This document shows positions 47,247 through 56,697 of a DNA stretch of 64,000 bases, one piece after another (the first letter of the stretch is position 1; each line of letters begins with the position of its first letter). The notes under the pieces are model-generated. The model saw only the letters and a list, made by a program, of their open reading frames with translations, was not told the origin of the DNA and made no database searches. Source of the DNA: an uncultured Chitinophagaceae bacterium (GTDB lineage: Bacteria > Bacteroidota > Bacteroidia > Chitinophagales > Chitinophagaceae); assembly GCA_903870685.1 (NCBI GenBank), contig CAIQDX010000008.1:1-64000 (forward strand), given 5' to 3'. The position numbers were made by a program, and so were the translations under genes.

Positions 47247-47660
47247 ATGTGTAATAAGGTTGCACTTTTTAGAAAAGAACATTTTAATGCAGCTCATCGT
47301 TTGCACAATTCGTTGTGGAGCGATGAAAAAAACAAAGAAGTGTTTGGTTTGTGCAACAACAAAAATTATCATGGTCATAATTACGAATTGGTTGTAAAAG
47401 TTACAGGTGTACCTGATGCTGAAACAGGCTATGTGATTGATATAAAAATATTGAGCGAATTAATTGAAGAAATTGTAATAAAAAAATTCGATCATAAAAA
47501 TCTAAACTTAGATACGGCAGAATTTGCAACATTAAATCCTACAGCAGAAAACATTGCAATTGTTATTTACAATTTGCTACGACCTAAACTGGACAAGGAT
47601 TTGGAACTTAAAATAAAATTGTATGAAACAGAAAGAAACTTTGTTGAATATCCGGCTTAA
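47247..47660 (+). CDS. queD: 6-pyruvoyl-tetrahydropterin synthase / QueD
   Basis: This 137-residue protein of the PTPS/QueD family makes 6-carboxy-tetrahydropterin for queuosine synthesis (or a pterin product). The zinc histidines are in FNAAHRLH and NYHGHNYEL. KFDHKNLNLD and PTAENIA are the family's later motifs. The bacterial length and single domain favour QueD. The stop overlaps the folE start by 38 bases, so the two are cotranscribed and share substrate: FolE makes dihydroneopterin triphosphate, the QueD substrate. Confidence 0.92.
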   Translation: MCNKVALFRKEHFNAAHRLHNSLWSDEKNKEVFGLCNNKNYHGHNYELVVKVTGVPDAETGYVIDIKILSELIEEIVIKKFDHKNLNLDTAEFATLNPTAENIAIVIYNLLRPKLDKDLELKIKLYETERNFVEYPA

Positions 47661-48342
47661 TGGTGATAAGATTGAGTTGAGTGATATTTTGATTGATGAA
47701 ATGGGAGATAACCATGTGAGCACTTCGGTTGACACTCCATTGCGAGAAGATGCTTTTGCAAAAACAGATGATGAAAAAATTGCTGAGATAGAATTGCATT
47801 TCAAAGCCATCATGGAAACATTGGGCTTAGATTTAAATGATGACAGTTTAAGAGGAACTCCAAAACGTGTTGCAAAAATGTATGTGCAGGAAATTTTTAG
47901 TGGATTAAATCCTGCCAATAAACCAAATGTTGCATTGTTCGAAAATAAATATAAGTACAATGAAATGTTGGTTGAAAAAAATATTTCGTTCTACAGCAAT
48001 TGCGAACATCATTTTGTGCCGATCATTGGAAAAGCTCACCTGGCTTACATTAGCAACGGAAAAGTAATTGGTTTGAGTAAATTAAATCGATTGGTACAAT
48101 TCTATGCAAAGCGTCCGCAAGTGCAGGAAAGATTGACCATGCAAATTGGAAAAGATTTGCAAAAAGTTTTAGGAACTGATGATGTTGCCATTGTTATTGA
48201 TGCAAAACATTTGTGTGTCGCAAGTCGTGGTGTTGAAGATGATACTTCATCAACTATCACTGCTTTTTATGGCGGAAAGTTTAAAGAAGAAAAAACAAAG
48301 AATGAGTTTTTAAAATATTTAGAAATAAAAACTGAGTTTTAG
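47623..48342 (+). CDS. folE: GTP cyclohydrolase I
   Basis: Converts GTP to dihydroneopterin triphosphate, first step of folate and queuosine pathways. The 239-residue protein has zinc ligands C127 and H130 (YSNCEHHFVPI) and C198 (KHLCVASRG). The N-terminal 26 residues are variable; an in-frame ATG at 47701 would give 213 residues and end the overlap with queD, but homologues extend before it, so the longer start is kept with doubt. A terminator follows at 48364. Confidence 0.95.
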   Translation: MKQKETLLNIRLNGDKIELSDILIDEMGDNHVSTSVDTPLREDAFAKTDDEKIAEIELHFKAIMETLGLDLNDDSLRGTPKRVAKMYVQEIFSGLNPANKPNVALFENKYKYNEMLVEKNISFYSNCEHHFVPIIGKAHLAYISNGKVIGLSKLNRLVQFYAKRPQVQERLTMQIGKDLQKVLGTDDVAIVIDAKHLCVASRGVEDDTSSTITAFYGGKFKEEKTKNEFLKYLEIKTEF

Positions 48343-48363
48343 GTTTCAAATAAAATATTGACT

Positions 48364-48395
48364 AACCCGATAGCATTTTTGTTATCGGGTTTTCT
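48364..48395 (+). terminator. Intrinsic terminator after folE
   Basis: AACCCGATA (48364-48372), a 10-base loop, TATCGGGTT (48383-48391), then TTTCTTTT. It lies 21 bases after the folE stop and shows that the region just before fabD is not coding. Confidence 0.88.
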
Positions 48396-48426
48396 TTTAC
48401 ATTTGAAACTTCAATTAAAAAGTTTT

Positions 48427-49320
48427 ATGAGTAAACATGCATTTATTTTTCCCGGACAAGGTTCACAATTTGTTGGAATGGGAAAAAATTTATACGAAAC
48501 AAATTCACAGGCAAAAGAATTGTTTGAACAAGCAAATTCAATTCTTGGTTTTAGAATAAGTGATACAATGTTTAGTGGAACGGATGAAGAATTAAAACAA
48601 ACAAACGTTACTCAACCTGCTATTTTTTTACATTCTGTTATTGCATTTAAAACATTGGTAACTGCAACACCAGATATGGTTGCCGGACATTCGCTTGGCG
48701 AGTTTTCTTCGTTGGTTGCAAATAGTTGTTTAAGTTTTGAAGATGCTTTAAAATTAGTAAGCATCCGTGCAAAAGCTATGCAGAAAGCTTGTGAACAAAA
48801 CCCTTCAACAATGGCTGCTGTATTGGCTTTGGCTGATGATAAAGTTGAAGAAATTTGCAAACAAATACAAGATGAAACAGGAGAAGTTGTTGTGCCTGCA
48901 AATTATAATTGTCCCGGTCAATTAGTGATCAGCGGTTCTATTAAAGGAATTGAAATTGCTTGCGAAAGATTAAAAGCTGCCGGTGCAAAACGTGCATTGG
49001 TATTGCCTGTTGGTGGTGCATTTCATTCACCATTAATGTTGTCTGCAAAAGAAGAATTAGCTGCTGCCATTGAAGCCACAACTTTTAATATTCCGTTTTG
49101 TCCAGTTTATCAAAACGTTGTTGCAAAAGCGGTGAATGATGCAACAGAAATAAAAAAGAATTTGATCGATCAATTAACCGGTGCTGTTCGTTGGACACAA
49201 ACTGTTCAATCAATGCAAGCCGATGGTACAACACATTTTACAGAAGTTGGCCCAGGGAAAGTATTGCAGGGTTTAGTGCAGAAAGTTTTTAAAGAAGCTG
49301 TTGTTGATGGAGTTAATTAA
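48427..49320 (+). CDS. fabD: Malonyl-CoA:ACP transacylase FabD
   Basis: Transfers malonyl from CoA to ACP for fatty acid elongation. From the ATG at 48427 it is 297 residues starting MSKHAFIFPGQGSQFVGMG. The catalytic serine is S89 in AGHSLGE, with R in IRAKAMQ and H in GGAFHSPLM. The frame can be extended to 48358, but that would run through the folE terminator, so the ATG is chosen. No other fab gene is adjacent; fabH lies about 6 kb away on the other strand. Confidence 0.96.
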   Translation: MSKHAFIFPGQGSQFVGMGKNLYETNSQAKELFEQANSILGFRISDTMFSGTDEELKQTNVTQPAIFLHSVIAFKTLVTATPDMVAGHSLGEFSSLVANSCLSFEDALKLVSIRAKAMQKACEQNPSTMAAVLALADDKVEEICKQIQDETGEVVVPANYNCPGQLVISGSIKGIEIACERLKAAGAKRALVLPVGGAFHSPLMLSAKEELAAAIEATTFNIPFCPVYQNVVAKAVNDATEIKKNLIDQLTGAVRWTQTVQSMQADGTTHFTEVGPGKVLQGLVQKVFKEAVVDGVN

Positions 49321-49375
49321 TGTGCAGATGAATATTTTTATTTTTTCATTTGCACATTTTCATATCTGCACTTTT
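49321..49375. terminator. Convergent terminator (fabD / GNAT)
   Basis: TGTGCAGATGAA (49321-49332) pairs with TTCATTTGCACA (49345-49356) with one G-T pair. Alternatively GTGCAGAT pairs with ATCTGCAC (49364-49371). T runs follow on the plus side. Two folds are possible. Confidence 0.7.
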
Positions 49376-49823
49376 AAAAATCTAAAATTCCATTCATCCA
49401 TTCGGGATCTAAAGTAGCGTTGTATTTTTTATAAAAATTAATAGCGGGTTCATTCCAATCCAATACTTGCCAAACCATGCGTTTAAAATTTCTGGCTTTG
49501 GTTTCTTCAATTACTTTTTCGAATAATAATTTACCTAATCCTTTGCCACGCATTTTTTCTGTTACCAACAAATCTTCTAAATAAATACATTGACCTTTCC
49601 ATGTTGAATAGCGAATATAATACAAAGCAAAGCCTTCTACTTCTTCATTAATATCAGCTACAAATGCCCACCACACAGGGTTTGCGCCGAAACCACTTTC
49701 TTCAAAGTGTTCTAAACTTACAGTCACTTCATGCGGTGCTTTTTCATAATCAGCGAGTTCTTGAATTAATTCCAATAAACGCGGACAATCTTTTTTTTCT
49801 GCTCTGCGAATAATAATATTCAT
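49374..49823 (-). CDS. GNAT acetyltransferase, diamine/thialysine type
   Basis: This 149-residue N-acetyltransferase has the acetyl-CoA loop MRGKGLGKLL (about 91-100), the strand YLEDLLVTE before it and WNEPAINFYKKYNA near the C-terminus. These fit the spermidine/spermine or thialysine (SSAT2-like) acetyltransferase group. The substrate is not certain. The ATG at 49823 is used; one codon earlier is a TTG. It is 12 bases after the stop of the deacylase gene transcribed in the same direction. Confidence 0.88.
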   Translation of the reverse strand: MNIIIRRAEKKDCPRLLELIQELADYEKAPHEVTVSLEHFEESGFGANPVWWAFVADINEEVEGFALYYIRYSTWKGQCIYLEDLLVTEKMRGKGLGKLLFEKVIEETKARNFKRMVWQVLDWNEPAINFYKKYNATLDPEWMNGILDF

Positions 49824-49838
49824 CAATAGTTTTCTTTA

Positions 49839-51518
49839 TTATTTATTCATTTTATAACCTGGTCCTTTTAAAAATAAACCCGCATTAACGTTTGTAGATT
49901 GTCCATCTTTCAATATCTGTTTTCCATTTACAAAAACATCTATCATGCCATCTGCATATTGATGTGGCTTTTCGTAAGTAGCATTATCTTTTATTGTTGA
50001 TGGATTGAAAACTACTACATCAGCATAATTACCAACTTTTAATTCGCCACGCTTTTGCAGTTTTAAATGTTTTGCAGGCAAGTTTGCTAACTTGTAAATG
50101 GCTAATTGCAAGGGCATTACTTTTTCATCTCTGTTATATTTACCAATTACTCTGGCAAAATTTCCATATGCTCTTGGATGTGCACTTGACTTTAAGAAAA
50201 CACCTTCGTTAGTGTACGATGCTTCATCACTTCCAAAACTTACCCAAGGCAATGCTACTTGTTTTTTTAGGTTGTCTTCTGTCATTAAAAAATAAGCAAC
50301 TTCAACTCTCGTACTATCTTGAATAATTAAATCCATCGCAGTTTCTTCGGGAGAACTGTTTCTGATTTTAGCAATTTGTGCCAATGTTTTTCCTGTAAAT
50401 TTTTTCAAAGAATCTTGTTTGAAAGACAACATCAAAATATTTTCCGGAGTACCCACAGCGTAATAAAAATTTTCCCATGTTTGTGCATTCGTGTTCATCT
50501 CTTTTTTCATTTGTGCACGAATGGATGGTGTGATTAATCTTTCTCTTAATTTTCCAAAACCACCATCTTGTAATGTTGGAGGTAATACAGAAGTTAAGCC
50601 TGTCGCACCTGCAGTGTAAGTATACATATCTGCAGTAATATCCAATCCATTTTTTCTTGCTTGCTCTACTATTTTAATTACGCTATCCATTTTATACCAA
50701 TTATCTTTTCCTGCAGCTTTGAGATGATGAATTTCTGCAGGAATATTGGCTTCTTTTGAAATCTTGATTAACTCATTCACTGCTTCTATAAATTTATTTC
50801 CTTCACTGCGCATATGGCTTGAATAAGTACCATCATATTTAGATGCTTCTTTTGATAGTGCAATTAACTCATCAGTCTTAGCAAAAAAATCGGGCGGATA
50901 AATTAAAGCATTAGTTACTCCTAATGCACCTTCTAGCATAGCTAGCGCCACCAAGGCTTTCATGCTATCTAATTGTTTTGAATTTGGTGCAATATTATCT
51001 TCACCTAAAACATATTGACGAACAGTTCCTGTTCCAACAAATGATGCAATGTTAACCGAGATCCCTTTTTTTTCTAAATGATTCATGTATTCGCCCAATG
51101 TATTCCATGCAACATCAAACTTAATATCACCTTGCGCCTTTTGCATTTGTTGTTTCATGTCGGCACTTAAAGGAGCCATGGTTGATTCAGTAAAAATTTC
51201 TGTGGTTACACCTTGCTTCACATCACTTTGTGCTCTTCCATCCTGAATTAAAGAAACTTCACTATGTCCCATCATATTTATAAAGCCCGGCGCCACTGCA
51301 TTTCCTTTTGCATCAATTTCATTTTTTCCAACTGCGTTTGAAAGATCACCAATGAAAGCTATGGTATCATTTTGTATAGCAACATCAGCTTTAAAAGGCT
51401 CGCCACCGTTGCCATCATAAATTATTCCATTACGAATAATTGTATCGTATTGTTGCTTTTGTTTGCAGGCAACAAAAAAAATTGTTAAGCAAAAGGCAAA
51501 AACAAAATTTTTTTTCAT
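49839..51518 (-). CDS. Exported D-aminoacylase-like amidohydrolase
   Basis: From the ATG at 51518 this is 559 residues with lipoprotein signal MKKNFVFAFCLTIFFVA and lipid-accepting Cys at 18. The fold is an N-acyl-D-amino-acid deacylase-like TIM barrel with KGNAVAPGFI (about 71-80), SHMRSEG, IPAEIHHLKAAG and DMYTYTAG. The classic HxH metal motif after PGFI is replaced by NMMGH, leaving only H85. Some family members lack the first His, so it may have a different metal site. It is 10 bases after a serine hydrolase, also exported, suggesting joint breakdown of D-amino-acid peptides. Confidence 0.85.
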   Translation of the reverse strand: MKKNFVFAFCLTIFFVACKQKQQYDTIIRNGIIYDGNGGEPFKADVAIQNDTIAFIGDLSNAVGKNEIDAKGNAVAPGFINMMGHSEVSLIQDGRAQSDVKQGVTTEIFTESTMAPLSADMKQQMQKAQGDIKFDVAWNTLGEYMNHLEKKGISVNIASFVGTGTVRQYVLGEDNIAPNSKQLDSMKALVALAMLEGALGVTNALIYPPDFFAKTDELIALSKEASKYDGTYSSHMRSEGNKFIEAVNELIKISKEANIPAEIHHLKAAGKDNWYKMDSVIKIVEQARKNGLDITADMYTYTAGATGLTSVLPPTLQDGGFGKLRERLITPSIRAQMKKEMNTNAQTWENFYYAVGTPENILMLSFKQDSLKKFTGKTLAQIAKIRNSSPEETAMDLIIQDSTRVEVAYFLMTEDNLKKQVALPWVSFGSDEASYTNEGVFLKSSAHPRAYGNFARVIGKYNRDEKVMPLQLAIYKLANLPAKHLKLQKRGELKVGNYADVVVFNPSTIKDNATYEKPHQYADGMIDVFVNGKQILKDGQSTNVNAGLFLKGPGYKMNK

Positions 51519-51528
51519 GATGATTATT

Positions 51529-53349
51529 TTATTTTTTCTTGGTTGCTGTAAAATTACCATTCGGTTGCATGAAAATAACAGATGTCACAATGCCTTTATC
51601 ATCAACTTCAAATTTTGCAGCATAACCATCTAAGACTTTTAAAGCAAATTTATTTGTGTCAATATTCACTAATTCATATTCAGGTTGACCTGCTACAAAA
51701 GCAAATAATTTTTCTCCTTTAATATAAACTTTTGCATTAGCACCCGGAGCAAATTCATATTCACCTTCATACTTTTTTAATTCATCAACAGTGATAGGTT
51801 TTGCTTTTGCTTTACGCGTAAATTTTAATGGAGAAAGTCCTGCTTCTAATTGCATGGTGAGTGAAGAAATTTCTCCTGCATCATTAATCAGGAATTGAAT
51901 TCTTATTGGACTCTTATCGCTGGTGTCAATTCCATCTTTCATATCAAATGGTTCGAAAATATCATAATGAAAATGATTCAACCACCATTTTTCATTTCCC
52001 ATGATGGCAAATAAAGAATCATTTCTTAACAAAATTTCAAATGTTCCGTAACCCGGATGATTATATAAACCTTCATAATCTTTTAAAGGATGTGAGAGTT
52101 TTGTATTTTCTTTTTTATTGCTTGATGATTTTTTCTCTGCTTCTTTTGCAGTTGCTTTTGCTCTTGTAGTTGCTGCTCTCAATGAATCGTTCCAGGGAAA
52201 TGATGATAGTAGTAACATTCTATCAGTTAAAATATTTCTTACAACACTTGGAACTGCCGAGCCATTTTGATTAGATAAAACAACAATGCCAATACTATCG
52301 CTTGGAAAGAAACAAGTGCTTGCACTAAAGCCATCAATATTGCCACCATGTTCAACGCGGTAATGACCTCGGTAAGATGCAATCATCCAACCAAAACCAT
52401 AATTCGATAAATGAACATCTTGGTGATCTTTCTGCGGCAACCCAGCGCCAACAACCATTTGGCTACTTTGCGCTTCAGTTACATATGCGGCAGGTAAGAT
52501 TTCTATATTATTATATTTTCCGCCATTTATCCAGGTTGTTACCCATTTTGCCATTTCATTTACACTACTGTTAATGCTGCCTGCGGGACCCATTGCATCA
52601 ATATTATAGTAATCTGATTTTTTAATGATGCTATCTTTTTTCAAATCATAACCAATGGCAGCATCATCATCTTTTGCTAAAACATTTACTGAAAAATTTG
52701 AACGTTTCATTTCGAGTTTATCAAAAATATTTTCTTTCACATTTGTTTCCCAAGATTTTTTTGTAAGCTTTTCTGTAATCACACCTTGCACCACAAACAT
52801 GAAATTATTGTATTGCCATTTTTCTCTAACAGGTGCTGTTGGTTCTTGAAATTGAATTCGTTTAATTAAACTATCTCTCGATTTTGTAACGAAACCATAC
52901 CAGGAAAAATCATGTCTTGGCAAACCTGTACGATGTGTCATTATATCTCTCACCGTAATTAAATTGTTCATGTTGTCATTATAAAATTTCAATTCAGGTA
53001 AATAATCACGAACAGGTTTATCGTATTCGATCTTACCATCTTTTTGTAACAATCCAATTTGCGATGCAGTAAAAGCTTTGGTACAACTACCTATCGCAAA
53101 TAATGTATTTGGTGTAACGGGTAATTTTTTTTCAATATCTCTGTAACCAAAACCTTTTGCATAAACAACTTTATTTTTTTCTACAACCGCAACTGCAAAA
53201 CCCGCAGCATGCCAGTCTTTCAGCACTTTTTCAAAAGTTGTATCCAATCCTGCAAAACGATTTTCTTCTACATGAATGTTTTTATTTTTCTTTTGTGCGA
53301 ATGAGAAAATATTGGCACATAAGAACAACAAGGTGATGATCTTTTTCAT
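51529..53349 (-). CDS. Exported serine hydrolase (class C beta-lactamase-like)
   Basis: This 606-residue protein has a signal peptide (MKKIITLLFLCANIFSFA) and a beta-lactamase/DD-peptidase fold with active-site S88-x-x-K91 in IGSCTKAF. A Y-x-N-like motif is in WQYNNF and EHGG near 341 acts as the KTG equivalent. Two beta-rich C-terminal domains (about 425-510 and 530-606, KDYEGLY and KKYEGEY) resemble DUF3471. Family members are esterases, D-aminopeptidases or beta-lactamase-like enzymes; true antibiotic hydrolysis is unproven. It is cotranscribed with the downstream deacylase. Confidence 0.87.
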   Translation of the reverse strand: MKKIITLLFLCANIFSFAQKKNKNIHVEENRFAGLDTTFEKVLKDWHAAGFAVAVVEKNKVVYAKGFGYRDIEKKLPVTPNTLFAIGSCTKAFTASQIGLLQKDGKIEYDKPVRDYLPELKFYNDNMNNLITVRDIMTHRTGLPRHDFSWYGFVTKSRDSLIKRIQFQEPTAPVREKWQYNNFMFVVQGVITEKLTKKSWETNVKENIFDKLEMKRSNFSVNVLAKDDDAAIGYDLKKDSIIKKSDYYNIDAMGPAGSINSSVNEMAKWVTTWINGGKYNNIEILPAAYVTEAQSSQMVVGAGLPQKDHQDVHLSNYGFGWMIASYRGHYRVEHGGNIDGFSASTCFFPSDSIGIVVLSNQNGSAVPSVVRNILTDRMLLLSSFPWNDSLRAATTRAKATAKEAEKKSSSNKKENTKLSHPLKDYEGLYNHPGYGTFEILLRNDSLFAIMGNEKWWLNHFHYDIFEPFDMKDGIDTSDKSPIRIQFLINDAGEISSLTMQLEAGLSPLKFTRKAKAKPITVDELKKYEGEYEFAPGANAKVYIKGEKLFAFVAGQPEYELVNIDTNKFALKVLDGYAAKFEVDDKGIVTSVIFMQPNGNFTATKKK

Positions 53350-53386
53350 GAAAAAATAATTAGTGTTATGAATGAGAAATATTTTT

Positions 53387-54607
53387 TTAAGCTTTCAATG
53401 CTTGATCCAGATCGTTTAAAATGTCTTCAACATTTTCTATACCAACACTCATCCTGATCAATCCATCTGTAATGCCGAATTTAATTCTTTCTTCTTTGGC
53501 AACACTCATATGACTCATGCTTGCAGGATGAGAAACAAGCGTATCAAGGGTTCCAAGCGATATGGCACGAACACAAACCTGTAATTTATCGATGAATTTT
53601 TTGCCGGCTTCGATACCACCTTTTAATTCATAACTCATCACTGCACCGGGATGACGCATTTGTTTTTGCGATGTTTTATAATCGGGATGCGATGTTAATC
53701 CGGTATAATTTACCTGCTCAATGGCCTGATGTTTTTCTAAAAATTTTGCAACAAGCATGGCATTGCTGCAATGTTTTTCCATGCGCAGTTCCAAAGTTTT
53801 TAAACCATTGGTCAATAAAAATGCATCGAATGGATTGCTGTTGCCACCCAATAAAACATGCCATTTCCATGCTTTTGTTTTCATGAATTCAAGATCTTTT
53901 CCCAACAATACTCCGCCAATGGCTGTGCCATGACCATTTAAAAATTTTGTGGTGGAATGAAAAACAAAATCAACACCATATTTAAATGGTTGTTGCAAAT
54001 AAGGCGTAGCAAAAGTGTTATCAACCGAAACTAAAATATTATTTTGTTTAGCAATTTTTGTTACTGCTTCAATATCCACACATTGAATAGTTGGATTGGC
54101 AGGTGTTTCGATATGAATTAATTTTATTTTATTTTGTTTGATTTTCTCTTCTACAACATTCAAATCTCTTAAGTCTGCGATGATAATATTAATTCCATTT
54201 TCAACTAAAACTTTATGAAATAATTCGTAAGTGCCACCATACAAACTGTAATGCGATAAAATGGTGTCACCGGTTTTTAAATTACTGAAGAATAAAGTTG
54301 TCATAGCTGCTTGTCCGCTGGAATGCAGTAGTGCCTTTAGTTTCAGCGGACTGCCATCTTCATTAAAAATATTAAACGATTCTAAAGCTTCAATAATTTT
54401 TTCGGCAGCAGTAAATGTTGGATTACCCCAGCGAGAATAAATTTTTGTTTTATCATCACCTGCAAAACGTTCCATTCCCTGTTGTGCTGTATCGAAAGTA
54501 AAAGTGGATGTTGCATAGATGGGAGTAATGTGCGAATAATCTGCATTATCGTGACCCGCTGCATGCAATGCAACAGAACTTAATCCGGTAAATTTTTGTT
54601 TGCTCAT
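53387..54607 (-). CDS. PLP-dependent sulfur amino acid enzyme (Cys/Met metabolism)
   Basis: This 406-residue protein belongs to the trans-sulfuration (Cys/Met metabolism PLP) family. The PLP lysine is K221 in FVFHSTTKFLNGHG. Other conserved points are HITPIYATSTFTF at the start, SRWGNPT (58-64) and ETPANPT (167-173). It could be cystathionine gamma-synthase, methionine gamma-lyase or O-acetylhomoserine sulfhydrylase; sequence alone does not decide. It lies 38 bases upstream of the serine hydrolase on the same strand. Confidence 0.9.
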   Translation of the reverse strand: MSKQKFTGLSSVALHAAGHDNADYSHITPIYATSTFTFDTAQQGMERFAGDDKTKIYSRWGNPTFTAAEKIIEALESFNIFNEDGSPLKLKALLHSSGQAAMTTLFFSNLKTGDTILSHYSLYGGTYELFHKVLVENGINIIIADLRDLNVVEEKIKQNKIKLIHIETPANPTIQCVDIEAVTKIAKQNNILVSVDNTFATPYLQQPFKYGVDFVFHSTTKFLNGHGTAIGGVLLGKDLEFMKTKAWKWHVLLGGNSNPFDAFLLTNGLKTLELRMEKHCSNAMLVAKFLEKHQAIEQVNYTGLTSHPDYKTSQKQMRHPGAVMSYELKGGIEAGKKFIDKLQVCVRAISLGTLDTLVSHPASMSHMSVAKEERIKFGITDGLIRMSVGIENVEDILNDLDQALKA

Positions 54608-54698
54608 GATGATTGAATTAATTCAGTTGAATCAAATATAAAAATAAAAGGAGAGCAGAGAAGAAAAATGTATAAGTGATTATTGTAGGCCTTCTTTT

Positions 54699-55412
54699 CT
54701 ATAAATCGAATATTACAATTAGGGGAACGTGATCGCTATAATTAATCCAATAATCAAAGTCACCAATTTCAACTGACTTAATTTTTTTAGATAATTCGGC
54801 TGATACAAAACAATAATCAATGTGATAAGGTTTGTCTTTGTGACGGTACATATAAAGTGTAGGATGTTCTTCTTTTCCTTGAGCTTGCTTAAGAAATAAA
54901 TGATAACAACTATAAATTTCTTTTTTTTCTAAATACTTTACAACATTTGAATGATTGCTTGGTCTATGCGGTTTGTCCCAAATTGCATTACTATTAAAAT
55001 CGCCTATTAAAATTGTGTTTTTATTGTTTAAATGATTTTCATAATAATGAATTGCTTTCCATACTTGTTCGATGTATTGTCCATCTGGATCTTTAGGATT
55101 ATTAGCCCAAATTGCAAAAAGAATAAAACTTGATTTTTCGTTTGATACAGAAATAGGAATAATCATTTTTATTTCTGGATTATAAATGTCAAGAAGTTGA
55201 AAATGAAAATCAGTATAAGAAAAAATACCAAGTCCTTTATTTTGATTTTCTCCATACCATAACGAATCATTTGGCTTAGGTATATCGGAGTCAAACTTTA
55301 ATTTATCAGGGTGTTCGCATTCGGGAATGATTAAAATATCTGGTTTGTATTTTAGAATAGCGTTAGCTTTTTTTCTAAAAGCCATATTGCAATTCCAAGT
55401 TATAATCCTCAT
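54699..55412 (-). CDS. Endonuclease/exonuclease/phosphatase family protein
   Basis: This 237-residue protein starts MRIITWNCNMAFRKKANAIL, the usual EEP beginning. The metal and catalytic residues are in PECEHP (E), IGDFNSNAIWD (D, N) and YSDHVPLIV (D, H); HIDYCFVS is the penultimate motif. There is no signal peptide, so it is cytoplasmic. The EEP superfamily covers nucleases and phosphodiesterases; the DNA or RNA target is unknown. The gene has an isolated position and more AT-rich codons than its neighbours. Confidence 0.82.
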   Translation of the reverse strand: MRIITWNCNMAFRKKANAILKYKPDILIIPECEHPDKLKFDSDIPKPNDSLWYGENQNKGLGIFSYTDFHFQLLDIYNPEIKMIIPISVSNEKSSFILFAIWANNPKDPDGQYIEQVWKAIHYYENHLNNKNTILIGDFNSNAIWDKPHRPSNHSNVVKYLEKKEIYSCYHLFLKQAQGKEEHPTLYMYRHKDKPYHIDYCFVSAELSKKIKSVEIGDFDYWINYSDHVPLIVIFDL

Positions 55413-55492
55413 ATTTTATTTCATTGTCTTAAGTTTAAAGTTACGATGCGTTAAATTTCACATTGAAATTATTTTTTATCTTCCACAAATAA

Positions 55493-55524
55493 AAAACGCC
55501 AATCATTTTTTTGATTGACGTTTT
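55493..55524 (-). terminator. Intrinsic terminator after fabH
   Basis: Read on minus: AACG-T-CAATCA, loop of six, TGATTG-G-CGTT, then a T run (plus 55493-55524, one mismatch). It lies 35 bases after the fabH stop. Confidence 0.82.
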
Positions 55525-55558
55525 CATTTGCATATTTTCAAATTATTTCATTTTCAAA

Positions 55559-56557
55559 TTACTCACTATCGTAAGCCCATTTAACCAACGTAGCGCCCCA
55601 GGTAAATCCACCCCCAAATGCAGCAAGCACAATATTATCGCCTTTCTTTAATTGCTTTTCCCAATCCCATAAACACAATGGCAAAGTACCTGCAGTAGTG
55701 TTGCCATATTTCTGAATATTGATCATCACTTTATCTTTCGATAAGCCCATTCTATTTGCAGTGGCATCAATAATTCTAAGGTTTGCCTGATGCGGTACCA
55801 ACCATGCAATATCATCGCCGGTTAAATTATTTCTTTCCAATAATTCGGCACTAACATCGGCCATACCTTTTACTGCAAATTTGAAAACAGGTTGACCATC
55901 CTGAAAAATAAAATGTTGTTTTGCTAAAACAGTTTCAACAGATGCAGGATTTAAAGAACCACCTGCTTTCATGTGCAAGAAAGCTCTGCCTGATCCGTCA
56001 GATTTTAAAATGCTATCTTTTATTCCGGTTTCATCAACACTTGGTTCTAATAAAACAGCGCCACCGCCATCACCAAAAATAATACAGGTAGTACGATCGG
56101 TATAATCAACAATGCTGCTCATTTTATCAGCACCAACAACAATCACTTTTTTGTATCTGCCACTTTCAATAAAAGAAGCACCGGTAGTTAATGCAAATAA
56201 AAATCCGCTGCATGCTGCTAAAATATCATAGCTAAAAGCGTTTGTAGCACCAACTTTATCGCTGATGATATTGGCTGTTGAAGGAAACAACATATCGGGA
56301 GTAACTGTTGCACAAATGATGCAATCAATTTCTTTTGGATCAAGATTTTTTTTACGCAATATTTCCTGAATGGCAGGAACAGCAAGATCGCTGGTTGCTT
56401 TACCTGCTTCTTTCATGATCCTTCTTTCCGAAATACCTGTACGAGATTTGATCCACTCATCATTGGTATCTACCATCTTTTCAAGGTCAGCATTTGTCAA
56501 TTTTGTTTCAGGAACATAACCGCCAACGGCTGTAATTGCTGCTGTAATTTTTGTCAT
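55559..56557 (-). CDS. fabH: Beta-ketoacyl-ACP synthase III
   Basis: Starts fatty acid synthesis by condensing acetyl-CoA with malonyl-ACP. The 332-residue protein has catalytic C116 (AACSGF), His in VPHQANLRI (about 257) and Asn in [10 protein letters not shown] (about 287). Length and start [11 protein letters not shown] fit FabH. It is a single gene between two unrelated units. A plsX gene, often adjacent, is not seen. Confidence 0.96.
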   Translation of the reverse strand: MTKITAAITAVGGYVPETKLTNADLEKMVDTNDEWIKSRTGISERRIMKEAGKATSDLAVPAIQEILRKKNLDPKEIDCIICATVTPDMLFPSTANIISDKVGATNAFSYDILAACSGFLFALTTGASFIESGRYKKVIVVGADKMSSIVDYTDRTTCIIFGDGGGAVLLEPSVDETGIKDSILKSDGSGRAFLHMKAGGSLNPASVETVLAKQHFIFQDGQPVFKFAVKGMADVSAELLERNNLTGDDIAWLVPHQANLRIIDATANRMGLSKDKVMINIQKYGNTTAGTLPLCLWDWEKQLKKGDNIVLAAFGGGFTWGATLVKWAYDSE

Positions 56558-56697
56558 ACTTGAGATTCAAGATTGAATTAAAAATGAGCGCAAATATCTG
56601 AAATCAAAATTTAATCGTGGGTTTAAAATTATTTAGAGCAAAAAGCGTTAGTGAAATGGCCTGAAATTAAGCCGAAAAGCCTATTTTTGAAGATAGT

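Noticed and set aside
47164-47397. 77-residue plus-strand frame before and over queD
   Set aside because: It overlaps repeat copy 13 and the true queD start in another frame.
48358-48426. Longer FabD frame
   Set aside because: It runs through the folE terminator hairpin; the ATG at 48427 matches the family start.
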